Positions 1 to 7,759 of a stretch of 64,000 nt of DNA are shown here, one piece after another. The stretch is from Chloroflexota bacterium (GTDB lineage Bacteria > Chloroflexota > Dehalococcoidia > Bin125). The position numbers and the translations under genes were made by a program. The notes beneath the pieces are model-generated. The model was given only the letters and a program-made list of their open reading frames with translations, was not told where the DNA came from and searched no databases. Numbering within the stretch: the first letter of the stretch is position 1; each line of letters starts with the position of its first letter. The stretch spans positions 62,001-126,000 of the forward strand of contig JAPPNI010000029.1 of assembly GCA_028873865.1 (NCBI GenBank), in the 5' to 3' direction.

Positions 1-1
1 G

Positions 2-643
2 AGCGGTGCGCCCGATGCCGGCCACGAGGACGAGCATGGGCACGAAGAGGGCGAAGAGCACGACGAGGAAGAACACGAAGAAGACGAACACGGGCATGAT
101 GAAGAGGAAGACGACCACGGGCACGCCCACGATCACGGTGACGAGGACCCGCATATCTGGTTCGACGTCGATCTGGCATCTGCGGCCATCGTTGCGATCG
201 CCGATGAGCTCAGTCACCTGAGCCCCGACGCCGCGGACGTCTTCAGCGATCGACTCGAGCTGTACCTCGCCGAGATCGCAGAGGCCGACGCCGAGGTGCA
301 GGCCTTGCTCGCGGGCATCAGCGACAGCCAGCGTCTGTTGGTCACGTTCCACGACGCGTTCGGCTACTTCGCCCGCCGCTACGGCCTCGAAGTCGCCGGT
401 TTCGTGGTCGAAGGGCCCGAACAGGGCGTGAGCGCTGAGGCGTTGGCCGAGCTGATCGAACTGATCGAGCATGAGGGCGTCGAGACGGTCTTCCACGAGC
501 CGCAGTTCGACTCAGCGATCCTCGACACGGTCGCCGATGAAACCGGCGCCAAGCGCGGCATCATCTGGTCGCAGCCGACGGAGGATAACCCGACCTACCT
601 CGGGATCCTGCTCGGCAATGCCCGAGCGATCGCCGAGCAGTAG
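2..643 (+). CDS. znuA: Zinc/manganese ABC transporter substrate-binding protein (ZnuA family), 5' end missing
   Basis: This is the C-terminal 213 residues of a periplasmic or membrane-anchored metal-binding protein of the ZnuA/TroA (cluster A-I) family; the start lies before the window. The visible part opens with a long His/Asp/Glu-rich loop (about the first 50 residues), which in ZnuA proteins gathers zinc. It continues with the P-H-I-W-F-D segment and the F-H-D-A-F-G-Y-F segment, which carry two of the family's metal-ligand histidines, and a late H-E-P-Q-F segment. A strong intrinsic terminator follows. The matching permease gene lies 0.6 kb downstream on the opposite strand; no ATPase gene (znuC) is visible and it may lie upstream of the window. 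Confidence 0.9.
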   Translation, partial: SGAPDAGHEDEHGHEEGEEHDEEEHEEDEHGHDEEEDDHGHAHDHGDEDPHIWFDVDLASAAIVAIADELSHLSPDAADVFSDRLELYLAEIAEADAEVQALLAGISDSQRLLVTFHDAFGYFARRYGLEVAGFVVEGPEQGVSAEALAELIELIEHEGVETVFHEPQFDSAILDTVADETGAKRGIIWSQPTEDNPTYLGILLGNARAIAEQ

Positions 644-668
644 CGCTCATCCTCCGGCAACGAATGCA

Positions 669-697
669 GGGGCGCCCACTGAGATTGTGGGCGCCCC
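669..697 (+). terminator. Intrinsic terminator after znuA
   Basis: Perfect 11-bp inverted repeat (GGGGCGCCCAC / GTGGGCGCCCC) with a 7-nt loop, followed by a short T-rich run (TCTTCGT). It sits 25 nt after the znuA stop codon and before orn, so it probably ends the znuA transcript and separates it from orn. Confidence 0.8.
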
Positions 698-733
698 TCT
701 TCGTATCTGACCGACCTCCCCTAGCCTGATCCC

Positions 734-1288
734 ATGTCGCCCAAGCCGTCGCAAGGCAACATGGTCTGGATCGATCTCGAAATGACCGGGCTTGACCCAG
801 GCCGTGACGTGATCATTGAGGCCGCGGTCCTGATCACCGACGCTGAACTCAATGTCATTGCCGACGGCCCCGACATCGCCATCCACCGTTCCGACGAAGA
901 ACTGAGCGTCATGAACGCCTGGAATCGGCGCACGCATCATGGCTCAGGACTGATCAAGCGGGTCAAAGCGTCGGATATCGCCATCCAGCAGGCCGAGGAA
1001 GAGATCGTGGAGTTCGTCCAGCAGTGGACCGTGGAGCGGAAGGCTCCGCTGTGCGGCAACTCCGTTCACCAGGATCGGCGCTTTCTCTACGGGGAAATGC
1101 CCAGGCTGATCGAGTGGCTCAACTACCGGATCGTCGATGTCTCGACCGTGAAAGAGCTGGCCACCCGCTGGTATCCCAACCTGGAACCGTTCGCCAAGCA
1201 GGAGCGCCACCGGGCGCTGGAAGACATCCGCGAGTCGATCGACGAACTGCGTTGGTATCGGCAACAGATCTTCAAGCCCGTCGACTAA
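734..1288 (+). CDS. orn: Oligoribonuclease (DEDDh 3'-5' exonuclease)
   Basis: A 184-aa protein that degrades di- to penta-nucleotides, the last step of RNA turnover and of c-di-GMP breakdown via pGpG. All DEDDh elements are visible: W-I-D-L-E-M-T-G-L near residue 14 (Exo I), G-N-S-V-H-Q-D-R-R near 108 (Exo II), and Y-R-I-V-D-V-S with H-R-A-L-E-D near the C-terminus (Exo III with the catalytic His). Length is typical of the family. The gene is expressed from its own region after the znuA terminator and its stop codon overlaps the convergent znuB stop by 4 nt. Confidence 0.95.
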   Translation: MSPKPSQGNMVWIDLEMTGLDPGRDVIIEAAVLITDAELNVIADGPDIAIHRSDEELSVMNAWNRRTHHGSGLIKRVKASDIAIQQAEEEIVEFVQQWTVERKAPLCGNSVHQDRRFLYGEMPRLIEWLNYRIVDVSTVKELATRWYPNLEPFAKQERHRALEDIRESIDELRWYRQQIFKPVD

Positions 1289-2313
1289 CCCGCCCGGCCG
1301 CGCAGCGAGAAGCGTTCGCCCACCCGGCAGCACGCGCCCCAGCACACGTCGCCGACCCGACAACACGCACCCCACGAGGTGTCGCCGACCAGGCAACACG
1401 CGCCCCAGCAGATCCGCGCGGTTCGCCGCCAGCCGGTCGGCATAGCTTCTGCAGCATCGCCCATCAGAAAGTCCAGCGATGGCAACGCGCCGCGCAGTCC
1501 ACGCGGGCTCAGGATGAACGTAAGCACCATCATTAGGACCGCCGCCAGCACGATCGATGGTCCTGCGGCCAGATCGTAGTAGAACGACGCGTACAGGCCG
1601 ACCACCGTAGACAGGACACCGATCAGGGTCGAGATCAGCATCATCAACGTCAAGCGTCGAGTCAACAGCACGGCAGCGGTTGCCGGAGTGACCAGCATCG
1701 CTAGCGCCAGGATCACACCGACGAGGCGGAAGGCCACGACCGTCGCGAGCGCGATCAGGATGAGCAGGCCAACCTGTATGAAGGTCACCGGCACACCGGA
1801 AACCGAAGCGACTTCGGGGTCATAGGCAGTGAATCGCAACTCGGGCAGGAAGGACAGCACCAACAGGGCGACGACGATCGTCGGCACCGCCATGATGATC
1901 AGGTGGCTCCACGACGCACCAAGGATGTTGCCGACGAGTAGGTCGTTCAGGCTGACGCTCATTGAGCCTTGTCTGGAAATCAGGATGATACCCAGCGCGA
2001 ACAGGCCCGCGAAGATGATGCCGATTGCGGTGTCTTCGCGCAGACGTCCGCGGATCGTGAGCAGGGCGACGCCGAGCGCAGTGAGCACAGCGGCGACGCC
2101 TGCACCGAAGGTCATCAAGACGGCGCCACCACCAAGCACGAGGGCGACGGCAGCTCCGGCGAGCTGCGTATGGGCGACGGCGTCGCCCATGAAGGCGAGT
2201 CCGCGCAGCACGACGAAGACGCCGACCATGCCGGCCGCTATTGACACGATCGCGCCCGCAACAAGGGCGCGGTACATGAACTCGAAGTCCCAGGGGTCAG
2301 TGAACCAGTCCAA
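1285..2313 (-). CDS. znuB: Zinc/manganese ABC transporter permease (ZnuB family) with an unusual Cys-rich repeat tail
   Basis: A 342-aa integral membrane protein of the ABC-3 permease family. The first ~290 residues form the expected eight or so hydrophobic segments, beginning with the typical M-D-W-F-T-D-P-W start and the R-A-L-V-A-G segment. I chose the TTG start at 2313 because it gives the standard family N-terminus. The normal protein should end near the S-P-R-G-L segment; here it runs on for about 50 residues containing three near-identical 11-residue units (W-G-A-C-C-x-V-G-D), encoded by a 33-bp tandem repeat. It pairs with znuA on the opposite strand. No znuC is present in the window. 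Confidence 0.88.
   Translation of the reverse strand: MDWFTDPWDFEFMYRALVAGAIVSIAAGMVGVFVVLRGLAFMGDAVAHTQLAGAAVALVLGGGAVLMTFGAGVAAVLTALGVALLTIRGRLREDTAIGIIFAGLFALGIILISRQGSMSVSLNDLLVGNILGASWSHLIIMAVPTIVVALLVLSFLPELRFTAYDPEVASVSGVPVTFIQVGLLILIALATVVAFRLVGVILALAMLVTPATAAVLLTRRLTLMMLISTLIGVLSTVVGLYASFYYDLAAGPSIVLAAVLMMVLTFILSPRGLRGALPSLDFLMGDAAEAMPTGWRRTARICWGACCLVGDTSWGACCRVGDVCWGACCRVGERFSLRGRAG
1315..1413. repeat. 33-bp tandem repeat, three copies, in the 3' end of znuB
   Basis: Three adjacent 33-bp units (about 1315-1347, 1348-1380, 1381-1413) share the core GTCGCCGACC...CAACACGC.CCCCA. On the minus strand they encode three copies of an 11-residue unit with W-G-A-C-C. The period is a multiple of three, so the reading frame is kept. 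It lies between the converging orn and znuB genes. Confidence 0.85.
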
Positions 2314-2385
2314 GGATGCGTCTTGCTAGCCGGCCACTCACTACCATCATCAGACGCGAACAGCACGGATTGAAGAGACAGCACC

Positions 2386-3282
2386 ATGGTACTTGAGCGA
2401 CAGGTCACCCTGATTACCGGGGCCTCACGGGGCTTCGGCCTCGCCGCCGCCGAAGAGCTGACGGCGCGCGGTCACCCCGTGATCGCGACGATGCGAAATC
2501 CCGACCGCGACGGACCGAACCTCGCCGGTCTGGATGCCGGACTGGTCGAGATCGCGCAGTGCGACGTGACCGACCGCGCCTCAATTGACGCAGCGGTCGC
2601 AGCCGGACTGAGCCGTTTCGGACGAGTCGACGCGCTGTTCAACAACGCGGGCTACGGACTGTACGGCCCGGTCGAGGACATGTCCGACGACGAAGTCTCG
2701 CGCCAGATGGATACCAACTTCAGCGGCCAGATCCGGATGGCGCAGGCCGTCCTGCCGGCGATGCGCGAACACCGGCACGGCAAGATCATCAACGTCTCAT
2801 CGCTGGCCGGCCGGATCGTCGCCCCGTTGATGGGTCTCTACGCCGCGTCCAAGTGGGCGGTCGAGGCAATGTCCGAGGCGCTGCGCTACGAGGTCTCGCG
2901 CTGGAATGTCGATGTGACCATCCTCGAGCCGGGCATGTACGCCTCGGACTGGCAGACCACCAACCTCGATGTCGCCGCCGCCGTCCGCGAGGGCCGTTCT
3001 CCCTACCAGGAGTCGGCCGAACACGCGCTCAAGACCTTCCGCACCCGAGCCGCGACGCGGCCAGGCTCCCGTTCAGTCGCCACGGCAGTGGCCGACATTG
3101 TCGAGCTCGAACAGCGGCTGCCGATGCGTTGGCCAGTCGGAGAAGACACGATCCAGACCATTCGGCTCCGTGAAGCGATGACCGACCAGGAATGGGAGGA
3201 GCGAGTCCGCGGAGACGAGCGGATCTATCGCGGCGCATTCTTCCGCGGCGTCGAGAACCCGCTGGAGGAGAAGCCTCGCTGA
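2386..3282 (+). CDS. Short-chain dehydrogenase/reductase (classical SDR)
   Basis: A 298-aa NAD(P)-dependent oxidoreductase with a Rossmann fold. Visible motifs: T-G-A-S-R-G-F-G (cofactor-binding glycine motif, residues ~12-19), N-N-A-G (~87), catalytic Ser in N-V-S-S-L and Tyr/Lys in Y-A-A-S-K (~155-159). The Arg after the glycine-motif region (T-M-R-N-P) suggests NADP(H) use. The C-terminal portion is longer than minimal SDRs. It diverges from znuB and has no functional partner next to it, so the substrate is unknown. Confidence 0.88.
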   Translation: MVLERQVTLITGASRGFGLAAAEELTARGHPVIATMRNPDRDGPNLAGLDAGLVEIAQCDVTDRASIDAAVAAGLSRFGRVDALFNNAGYGLYGPVEDMSDDEVSRQMDTNFSGQIRMAQAVLPAMREHRHGKIINVSSLAGRIVAPLMGLYAASKWAVEAMSEALRYEVSRWNVDVTILEPGMYASDWQTTNLDVAAAVREGRSPYQESAEHALKTFRTRAATRPGSRSVATAVADIVELEQRLPMRWPVGEDTIQTIRLREAMTDQEWEERVRGDERIYRGAFFRGVENPLEEKPR

Positions 3283-3294
3283 GCAGCGGCGGGT

Positions 3295-3885
3295 TTAGCC
3301 GTGCTTGCCGATGGTCCAGCCTGACTGGGCCAGGTGCGCGTCAGAGAACTCGACGGCGTCCGGCTCCAGTTCGTTGGCCAGGGTGTCGTTGAAGCGGTTG
3401 AGGAATCCGAACATCGAGATCACGCACACGATCTCGACCATTTCCGAGTCCGACCAGTGTTTGCGCAGTTCGTCGAACTGCTCGTCGGTGGCAGCGTTGG
3501 GGACCCCGCCGGAGTCTCGGGCCACTCGCAGTGCGGCGCGTTCGGCCTCCGAGAACAGGTCGGAGGTCTCGAATGACCAGACGGCCTCGACCCGCTCGTA
3601 CGATTCGCCGGCCAGCGTGTGAGCGAAGTGACCGGTATGAGCCTGGCAGTAGAGACAGCCCGCAGTCCGGGAAACGACGTGTGCAATCAACTGCTTCAAT
3701 CCCGCCGGAACGCTGCCCTCGCGCATGATCGACCCGAAGAACGGTTGGAACGCCTCAAGCACCTTCGGACGGCGACCCAACACATGGAACGAGGTTGGCA
3801 GTGTGACTCCTGAGTCACGCAGTTGCGCCAGGTACGGAGCGGCCTCGATCAACTCCTCTGTGGTGAGAGGTTCAACTCTATTCAT
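3295..3885 (-). CDS. Carboxymuconolactone decarboxylase / AhpD-like peroxidase family protein
   Basis: A 196-aa alpha-helical protein of the CMD/AhpD superfamily. The motif G-C-L-Y-C-Q-A-H-T-G-H carries the C-x2-C-x3-H signature found in the members with alkylhydroperoxidase (thiol-disulfide) activity. Both positions are ordinary cysteine codons, unlike the TGA-containing redox genes elsewhere in the window. The start overlaps the stop of the upstream methyltransferase gene (ATGA), so the two are co-translated. Its exact substrate cannot be told. Confidence 0.85.
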   Translation of the reverse strand: MNRVEPLTTEELIEAAPYLAQLRDSGVTLPTSFHVLGRRPKVLEAFQPFFGSIMREGSVPAGLKQLIAHVVSRTAGCLYCQAHTGHFAHTLAGESYERVEAVWSFETSDLFSEAERAALRVARDSGGVPNAATDEQFDELRKHWSDSEMVEIVCVISMFGFLNRFNDTLANELEPDAVEFSDAHLAQSGWTIGKHG

Positions 3886-4748
3886 CTTGTCCTCCAGCGA
3901 ATCAACATCTGCTTCGGTTGATCGGGCAGCGACCAGCCGCCGTCTCCTTCAACCAGCAACTCTTCGACCGCGTTCCGCAAGAGCGGCAGCTTGGCCGAGT
4001 TCTGCGCTAACCATAGCCGTCTGCGCGCCCAGTCCATCGCATCCTCGGGAGCCTCGAAATCGAACCGCTGGCGGTCGCCGCGACGCTCCAGCTCATGCGC
4101 TTCGACATCCGCGCCGCGAGCCCTGAGCAGCTCGATCAACTCGCGCGCGCCTGGCAACTCGGCCTGCTCCTCGTCGTGGATGGCCGGCCAGACCTGCCAG
4201 AACATCGATCCCGGCGAACGGTCGTACTGCAGCGCGACACACTCCCGCGTTGCCGACCGCTCCATCGTATCCAGGAATGCGCCCATCTCCTCGATGTCGT
4301 AACCAACGTGCGAGATCAATGCGACATCCGCCGTGCCGTCAACGGACGGCTCATCCGTCGGCCAGCGCTCGTCGCGCAGGTCGACGTTGGAGATCCCGTG
4401 TTCAATCTGGAGGTTCGCAAGCTCCGCACGCATCGCCGGCGATGGTTCGATCGCGATGACCCGCTTGATGTGCAACGCCAGCGGCAGCGAGAACCGTCCG
4501 GCCCCGGCCCCGACGTCGACCCAGGTGTCTCCTGGTTCAGCGATGGCCAGCAACGCATCCAAAGCCGAGTCGCCAGTCCGATGCGGATCGGCCCGGAATG
4601 CCGATGCCAGCGGGCGGTAATGGTCTCCGCCGTCCGATTCCTCGCGCAATCGCTCCGCCTGTTCGCGGTTCGCCGCGACCCGATCGGCCCACGCCTGCGT
4701 CAATTGCGCCGCCGACGGCTCACCGACGCTGGAGTAAACTTCGCTCAT
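3882..4748 (-). CDS. Class I SAM-dependent methyltransferase
   Basis: A 288-aa protein with a Rossmann-like methyltransferase fold. The motif D-V-G-A-G-A-G-R-F (SAM-binding motif I) is followed by the acidic residue in A-I-E-P-S (motif II). I chose the ATG at 4748 (M-S-E-V-Y-S-S) rather than a longer frame to 4889, because the longer frame would run antisense through the start of the PAC2 gene. The start codon shares two bases with the divergent PAC2 start (CATG). It forms a translationally coupled pair with the AhpD-like gene. Substrate unknown. Confidence 0.82.
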   Translation of the reverse strand: MSEVYSSVGEPSAAQLTQAWADRVAANREQAERLREESDGGDHYRPLASAFRADPHRTGDSALDALLAIAEPGDTWVDVGAGAGRFSLPLALHIKRVIAIEPSPAMRAELANLQIEHGISNVDLRDERWPTDEPSVDGTADVALISHVGYDIEEMGAFLDTMERSATRECVALQYDRSPGSMFWQVWPAIHDEEQAELPGARELIELLRARGADVEAHELERRGDRQRFDFEAPEDAMDWARRRLWLAQNSAKLPLLRNAVEELLVEGDGGWSLPDQPKQMLIRWRTR

Positions 4749-5631
4749 GACCACCTCACCCGACCTCAGTATTGAAGAACTCCCCGACCTGACCGATCCG
4801 GTGCTGATCGTCGCCTGGGAGGGCTGGAACGACGCTGGCGAATCGGCCTCAACTGCGGCCCAGTACCTGATCCAACAACTGGGCTCCAAGCCGTTCGCGA
4901 CGATCGATCCAGAGGAATTCTACGACTTCACGGAGGCGCGTCCGATGGCGCGCTATCGCAACGGCGAGCGCTACATTGCCTGGCCTGACACGGAGTTCGT
5001 TCACCTGCAAGCCCCCGCGGGTGGTCGGGACGTCGTGGTTGGGGTTGGCATTGAACCGCACTACCGCTGGAAGCGATACATAACCGCGCTGTCCGAGCTG
5101 GTTGATGAGATTGGCGCGAAGTTGATTCTCTCGCTCGGCGCGGTCGCGGCCGGGACCCCACACACGCAGCCCGTCCATGTGCGCGGTTCGGCCAACAACT
5201 CCGCTCTGGCAGAGCGCTACAACATGCACCCCTCGCGGTTCGAAGGTCCGTCGGGCATCGTCGGCGTGTTCCACGATCACTGTCGTCGCCGTGAGATCGG
5301 CGGCGTCTCGCTCTGGGCCTCGGTGCCGCACTATCTGCCCGGAATCACGAATCCGGTCGGGGCCCAGGCGTTGCTGCGCGTGGTCAGCGACATGACCGGC
5401 CTCCGATTCGATCTCGACCCCCTCGATCGCGGAATTCAGCGATTCCATACCCAACTGGAAGAAGCGTTGCGCGACAACGACGAGCTTCGCGACTATGTCG
5501 CACGCCTCGAAGCAGCCAGCCCGATGCCGCAGGCCGATCCGCAGCCTGAAGGTGAACTGCCCAGCGCCGATGCGCTAATCGCCGACCTCGAGGATTTTTT
5601 CCGTCAAGGCGGCGACAGCGGCAACAACTAA
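4747..5631 (+). CDS. PAC2 family protein (proteasome assembly chaperone-like)
   Basis: A 294-aa protein of the PAC2 (PF09754) family. It has the N-terminal pattern P-V-L-I-V-A-W-E-G-W-N-D-A-G, the central L-G-A-V-A-A-G-T-P-H segment and V-P-H-Y-L-P-G-I-T-N-P near residue 200, all typical of the actinobacterial/Chloroflexota group of PAC2 proteins. In bacteria the function is not established. The C-terminal ~60 residues are predicted helical and acidic. The start overlaps the divergent methyltransferase start. The FTR-like selenoprotein gene follows 79 nt downstream. Confidence 0.85.
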   Translation: MTTSPDLSIEELPDLTDPVLIVAWEGWNDAGESASTAAQYLIQQLGSKPFATIDPEEFYDFTEARPMARYRNGERYIAWPDTEFVHLQAPAGGRDVVVGVGIEPHYRWKRYITALSELVDEIGAKLILSLGAVAAGTPHTQPVHVRGSANNSALAERYNMHPSRFEGPSGIVGVFHDHCRRREIGGVSLWASVPHYLPGITNPVGAQALLRVVSDMTGLRFDLDPLDRGIQRFHTQLEEALRDNDELRDYVARLEAASPMPQADPQPEGELPSADALIADLEDFFRQGGDSGNN

Positions 5632-5710
5632 GCCGCATCGGGCGCCGACCGTAGCGCATACAGTGGATCCGACGACGCGAATCCAGCAACGGCTAGAGCG
5701 GCGGTGAGCG

Positions 5711-6172
5711 ATGGCGGATGTTGACCAGGTCAGCGACGACGATCGTCAGCAGGCGTCGGAGAAGAACCTCAACAAGATGTGGAAGTTCGCCCGCAACTTC
5801 GCGGAGAAGAGCGGCTCGTACCTGCATCCCCAGGAGGAAATCACCGAGTTCCTCGTGATCGGGCTGGCCAAGCACATCGACGACTACGGCCGCCCGCTCT
5901 GCCCCTGCAACTTCTATGAAGACAAGGCCGAAGAGGTCAAAGAATCCACCTGGATCTGCCCCTGCGAGGAGATGCAGCGTTGGAAGTACTGCCATTGACT
6001 GCTCTTCTGCGATGAGGAAGGTCTTCCCATCACCGAGTACCTGCCCAAAGACCACGAAGGCGTGACCATCTACGGCGAACGCAAGGATCCGCATCCGGAC
6101 AAGGGCCGCGCCCTCGGCCGCCTCGAAGAGCAAAGCGGACGCAAGATCGACAAACGCAAGCGCCGCGACTAG
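5711..6172 (+). CDS. Ferredoxin-thioredoxin reductase catalytic chain with selenocysteine (in-frame TGA at 5996-5998)
   Basis: Read through the TGA, this is a 153-aa FTR catalytic (beta) chain. The six-cysteine pattern is complete except for the last position: C64-P-C66, C83-P-C85, C94-H-[TGA96]. The spacings (17 between the first two pairs, 9 before the third) equal those in plant/cyanobacterial FTR, where the corresponding residue (Cys87 of Synechocystis) is the active-site cysteine beside the [4Fe-4S] cluster. Conserved sequence continues for 57 residues after the TGA, including [16 protein letters not shown], and ends at a TAG. A bSECIS-like hairpin starts 12 nt after the TGA. A normal stop would remove the active-site partner, so Sec insertion is the best reading. 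It would transfer electrons from ferredoxin via the cluster to thioredoxin-like proteins. Other explanations (pseudogene, sequencing error) are less likely because the TGA sits exactly on a catalytic Cys. Confidence 0.88.
6011..6031 (+). promoter_or_regulatory. Candidate bacterial SECIS element of the FTR gene
   Basis: Hairpin in the coding sequence just after the TGA: lower stem GATG (6011-6014) with CATC (6028-6031), a bulged A at 6015, upper stem GGAA (6016-6019) with TTCC (6024-6027), and apical loop GGTC (6020-6023). The loop contains the G-U pair that SelB recognises, and the same GGUC as the E. coli fdhF element, with a bulge below the upper stem as in fdhF. The loop begins 21 nt after the TGA, within the usual 16-37 nt range. 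Confidence 0.82.
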
Positions 6173-6237
6173 CCCCAACGCGCGGACTGCCACTACGCTC
6201 AAGAAGACGAATCGAAGAATCAGCCACTGGACGACGC

Positions 6238-6540
6238 ATGGCCCGAACCTCGAATGTTCACCGCGACCTCAAGCGCCGCAAGATGCACGCCAAGTACCTG
6301 GGCAAGCGGGCGACGCTCAAGCAGCAGCTCAAAGAGTCGAACAACCCGCGTGAGAAGCAGAACATTCAGTTCCAGCTTCAGGCGCTGCCGCGGAACAGCT
6401 CCCCGACCCGGCTCAAGAATCGCTGCGCCGTGACCGGTCGCCCGCGCGCCTACATGCGCAAATTCGGCCTCAGTCGGATCACCTTCCGCGAGATGGCCTC
6501 GCTCGGACTGCTGCCCGGCGTCCGCAAGAGTTCCTGGTAG
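6238..6540 (+). CDS. rpsN: 30S ribosomal protein S14, long zinc-independent type
   Basis: A 100-aa S14 of the long class. It ends with the family signature [14 protein letters not shown] and [11 protein letters not shown]. It lacks the C-x2-C...C-x2-C zinc ribbon of short S14 (only one Cys is present). It stands alone rather than in the spc ribosomal operon. Such stand-alone C-minus paralogues are often made under zinc starvation; the znuA/znuB genes 4-6 kb upstream are consistent with that, but no Zur site was recognised. Confidence 0.93.
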   Translation: MARTSNVHRDLKRRKMHAKYLGKRATLKQQLKESNNPREKQNIQFQLQALPRNSSPTRLKNRCAVTGRPRAYMRKFGLSRITFREMASLGLLPGVRKSSW

Positions 6541-6576
6541 ATCTTGCCCCGCTGATCAGCCCAGCCTCACTCAATA

Positions 6577-6595
6577 AGTTGCACGAACTGCAACT
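6577..6595. promoter_or_regulatory. Palindromic operator candidate upstream of the iron-transport operon
   Basis: Perfect 7-bp inverted repeat AGTTGCA-(5 nt)-TGCAACT, 19 bp in all, 65 nt before the fbpA start. There is no T-tract, so it is not a terminator. Its length and symmetry suit a Fur- or DtxR-type metalloregulator site, which would fit an iron-uptake operon, but the sequence does not match the classical Fur or DtxR consensus. Confidence 0.5.
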
Positions 6596-6659
6596 ATGTC
6601 TGATTATCGCCGTATCCGTGCGATCTCTAGTGGCTGCGCGCCAAAGAGCGAGGTAACCG

Positions 6660-7706
6660 TTGCCCCTGGCTAAGATCCGCACCGGACGCTACCGGGCCAT
6701 CGCGCTCGCCCTGTTCGGCATCTTCGCGATTGCCGGCGCCGCATGTTCTGGCGAGGAGCCGGCCCAGCCTGCCTCCACACCGACCAACGAGCTCACCATC
6801 TACTCGGGACGAGGTGAGTCGCTCGTCGGACCGTTGATCGAACGATTCGAAGAGCTCAGCGGCATCGCCGTCAGAGTTCGCTACGCCGGTACCGCCGAGC
6901 TCGCCGCTGCCATCCTCGAAGAGGGCGATCGATCCCGCGCCGATGTGTTCTATTCCCAGGACGCTGGCGCGCTGGCCGCGCTGGCTGAGGGCGGGGTCCT
7001 GAGTCAACTTCCCCAGGATGTCGTGGAGAGCGTGCCTGAGGAGTTGGTGGACGCCTCGGCCCGTTGGGTCGGCACATCGGGTCGTGCGAGGGCTCTGGTC
7101 GTGTCGACCGATCGTGTGCCGGACCCGCCGGACAGCATCTTCGACCTCGTCGACGAGGAATGGCGCGGCCGCGTCGGCTGGGCTCCGACCAACGCTAGCT
7201 TCCAGGCCTTCATCACGGCGATGCGTCAGATCCATGGCGAAGATGCAACCGAGGAATGGCTGCGAGGCATGCTGGCTAACGACGTCGTTGAATACCCGAA
7301 GAACTCCCCAATCGTCCAGGCCGTCGGCGATGGCGAAATCGACATCGGACTGGTCAATCACTACTACCTCCACCGCTTCATCGCCGACAATCCCGACTTC
7401 CCCGCGTTCAATCACTTCACCGACGCAGGCGCGGCCGGCGGTTTGGTCAACGTTGCCGGCGTGGCGGTACTCGACGCCTCTGAGAACTCCGAGAATGCCC
7501 TGAGATTCGTGCGCTTCCTGTTGAGCGAGGAAGGCCAGACCTATTTCCGCGATCAGACCACCGAGTATCCGCTGGCCTCGGGCGTGGATGTGCGCTCCGA
7601 TTTGGTGCCCCTGGCCGACCTCGATCCCCCGTCCCTGGCGCTGACCTCGCTCTCCGACCTTGAGGGCACGCTGGAATTGCTGCGGGATGTCGGTGCCCTG
7701 CCGTAG
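6660..7706 (+). CDS. fbpA: Fe(III) ABC transporter substrate-binding lipoprotein
   Basis: A 348-aa extracellular binding protein of the FbpA/FutA family. It has an N-terminal lipoprotein signal with a lipobox ending at A-G-A-A-C. The mature part starts with N-E-L-T-I-Y-S-G-R-G and has the tandem tyrosines N-H-Y-Y-L-H, which ligate Fe(III) in this family. The start is TTG at 6660, supported by an AGCGAGG Shine-Dalgarno sequence. First gene of a fbpABC operon (54 nt to fbpB) and preceded by a palindromic operator candidate. Confidence 0.93.
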   Translation: MPLAKIRTGRYRAIALALFGIFAIAGAACSGEEPAQPASTPTNELTIYSGRGESLVGPLIERFEELSGIAVRVRYAGTAELAAAILEEGDRSRADVFYSQDAGALAALAEGGVLSQLPQDVVESVPEELVDASARWVGTSGRARALVVSTDRVPDPPDSIFDLVDEEWRGRVGWAPTNASFQAFITAMRQIHGEDATEEWLRGMLANDVVEYPKNSPIVQAVGDGEIDIGLVNHYYLHRFIADNPDFPAFNHFTDAGAAGGLVNVAGVAVLDASENSENALRFVRFLLSEEGQTYFRDQTTEYPLASGVDVRSDLVPLADLDPPSLALTSLSDLEGTLELLRDVGALP

Positions 7707-7726
7707 TCGGGGTCGAGATTTCCTGC

Positions 7727-7739
7727 TTTCATGATGAAA
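7727..7739. promoter_or_regulatory. Small palindrome between fbpA and fbpB
   Basis: TTTCAT-G-ATGAAA, a perfect 6-bp inverted repeat with one central base in the 53-nt fbpA-fbpB gap. It may be an internal regulatory site or a weak RNA processing hairpin. No other evidence supports a function. Confidence 0.25.
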
Positions 7740-7759
7740 AACTCCGATAACCTCGCCCT

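Noticed and set aside
5711-5998. Reading the FTR gene as a complete 95-residue protein ending at TGA
   Set aside because: That product would lack the second active-site position, and conserved FTR sequence continues directly after the TGA to a normal stop.
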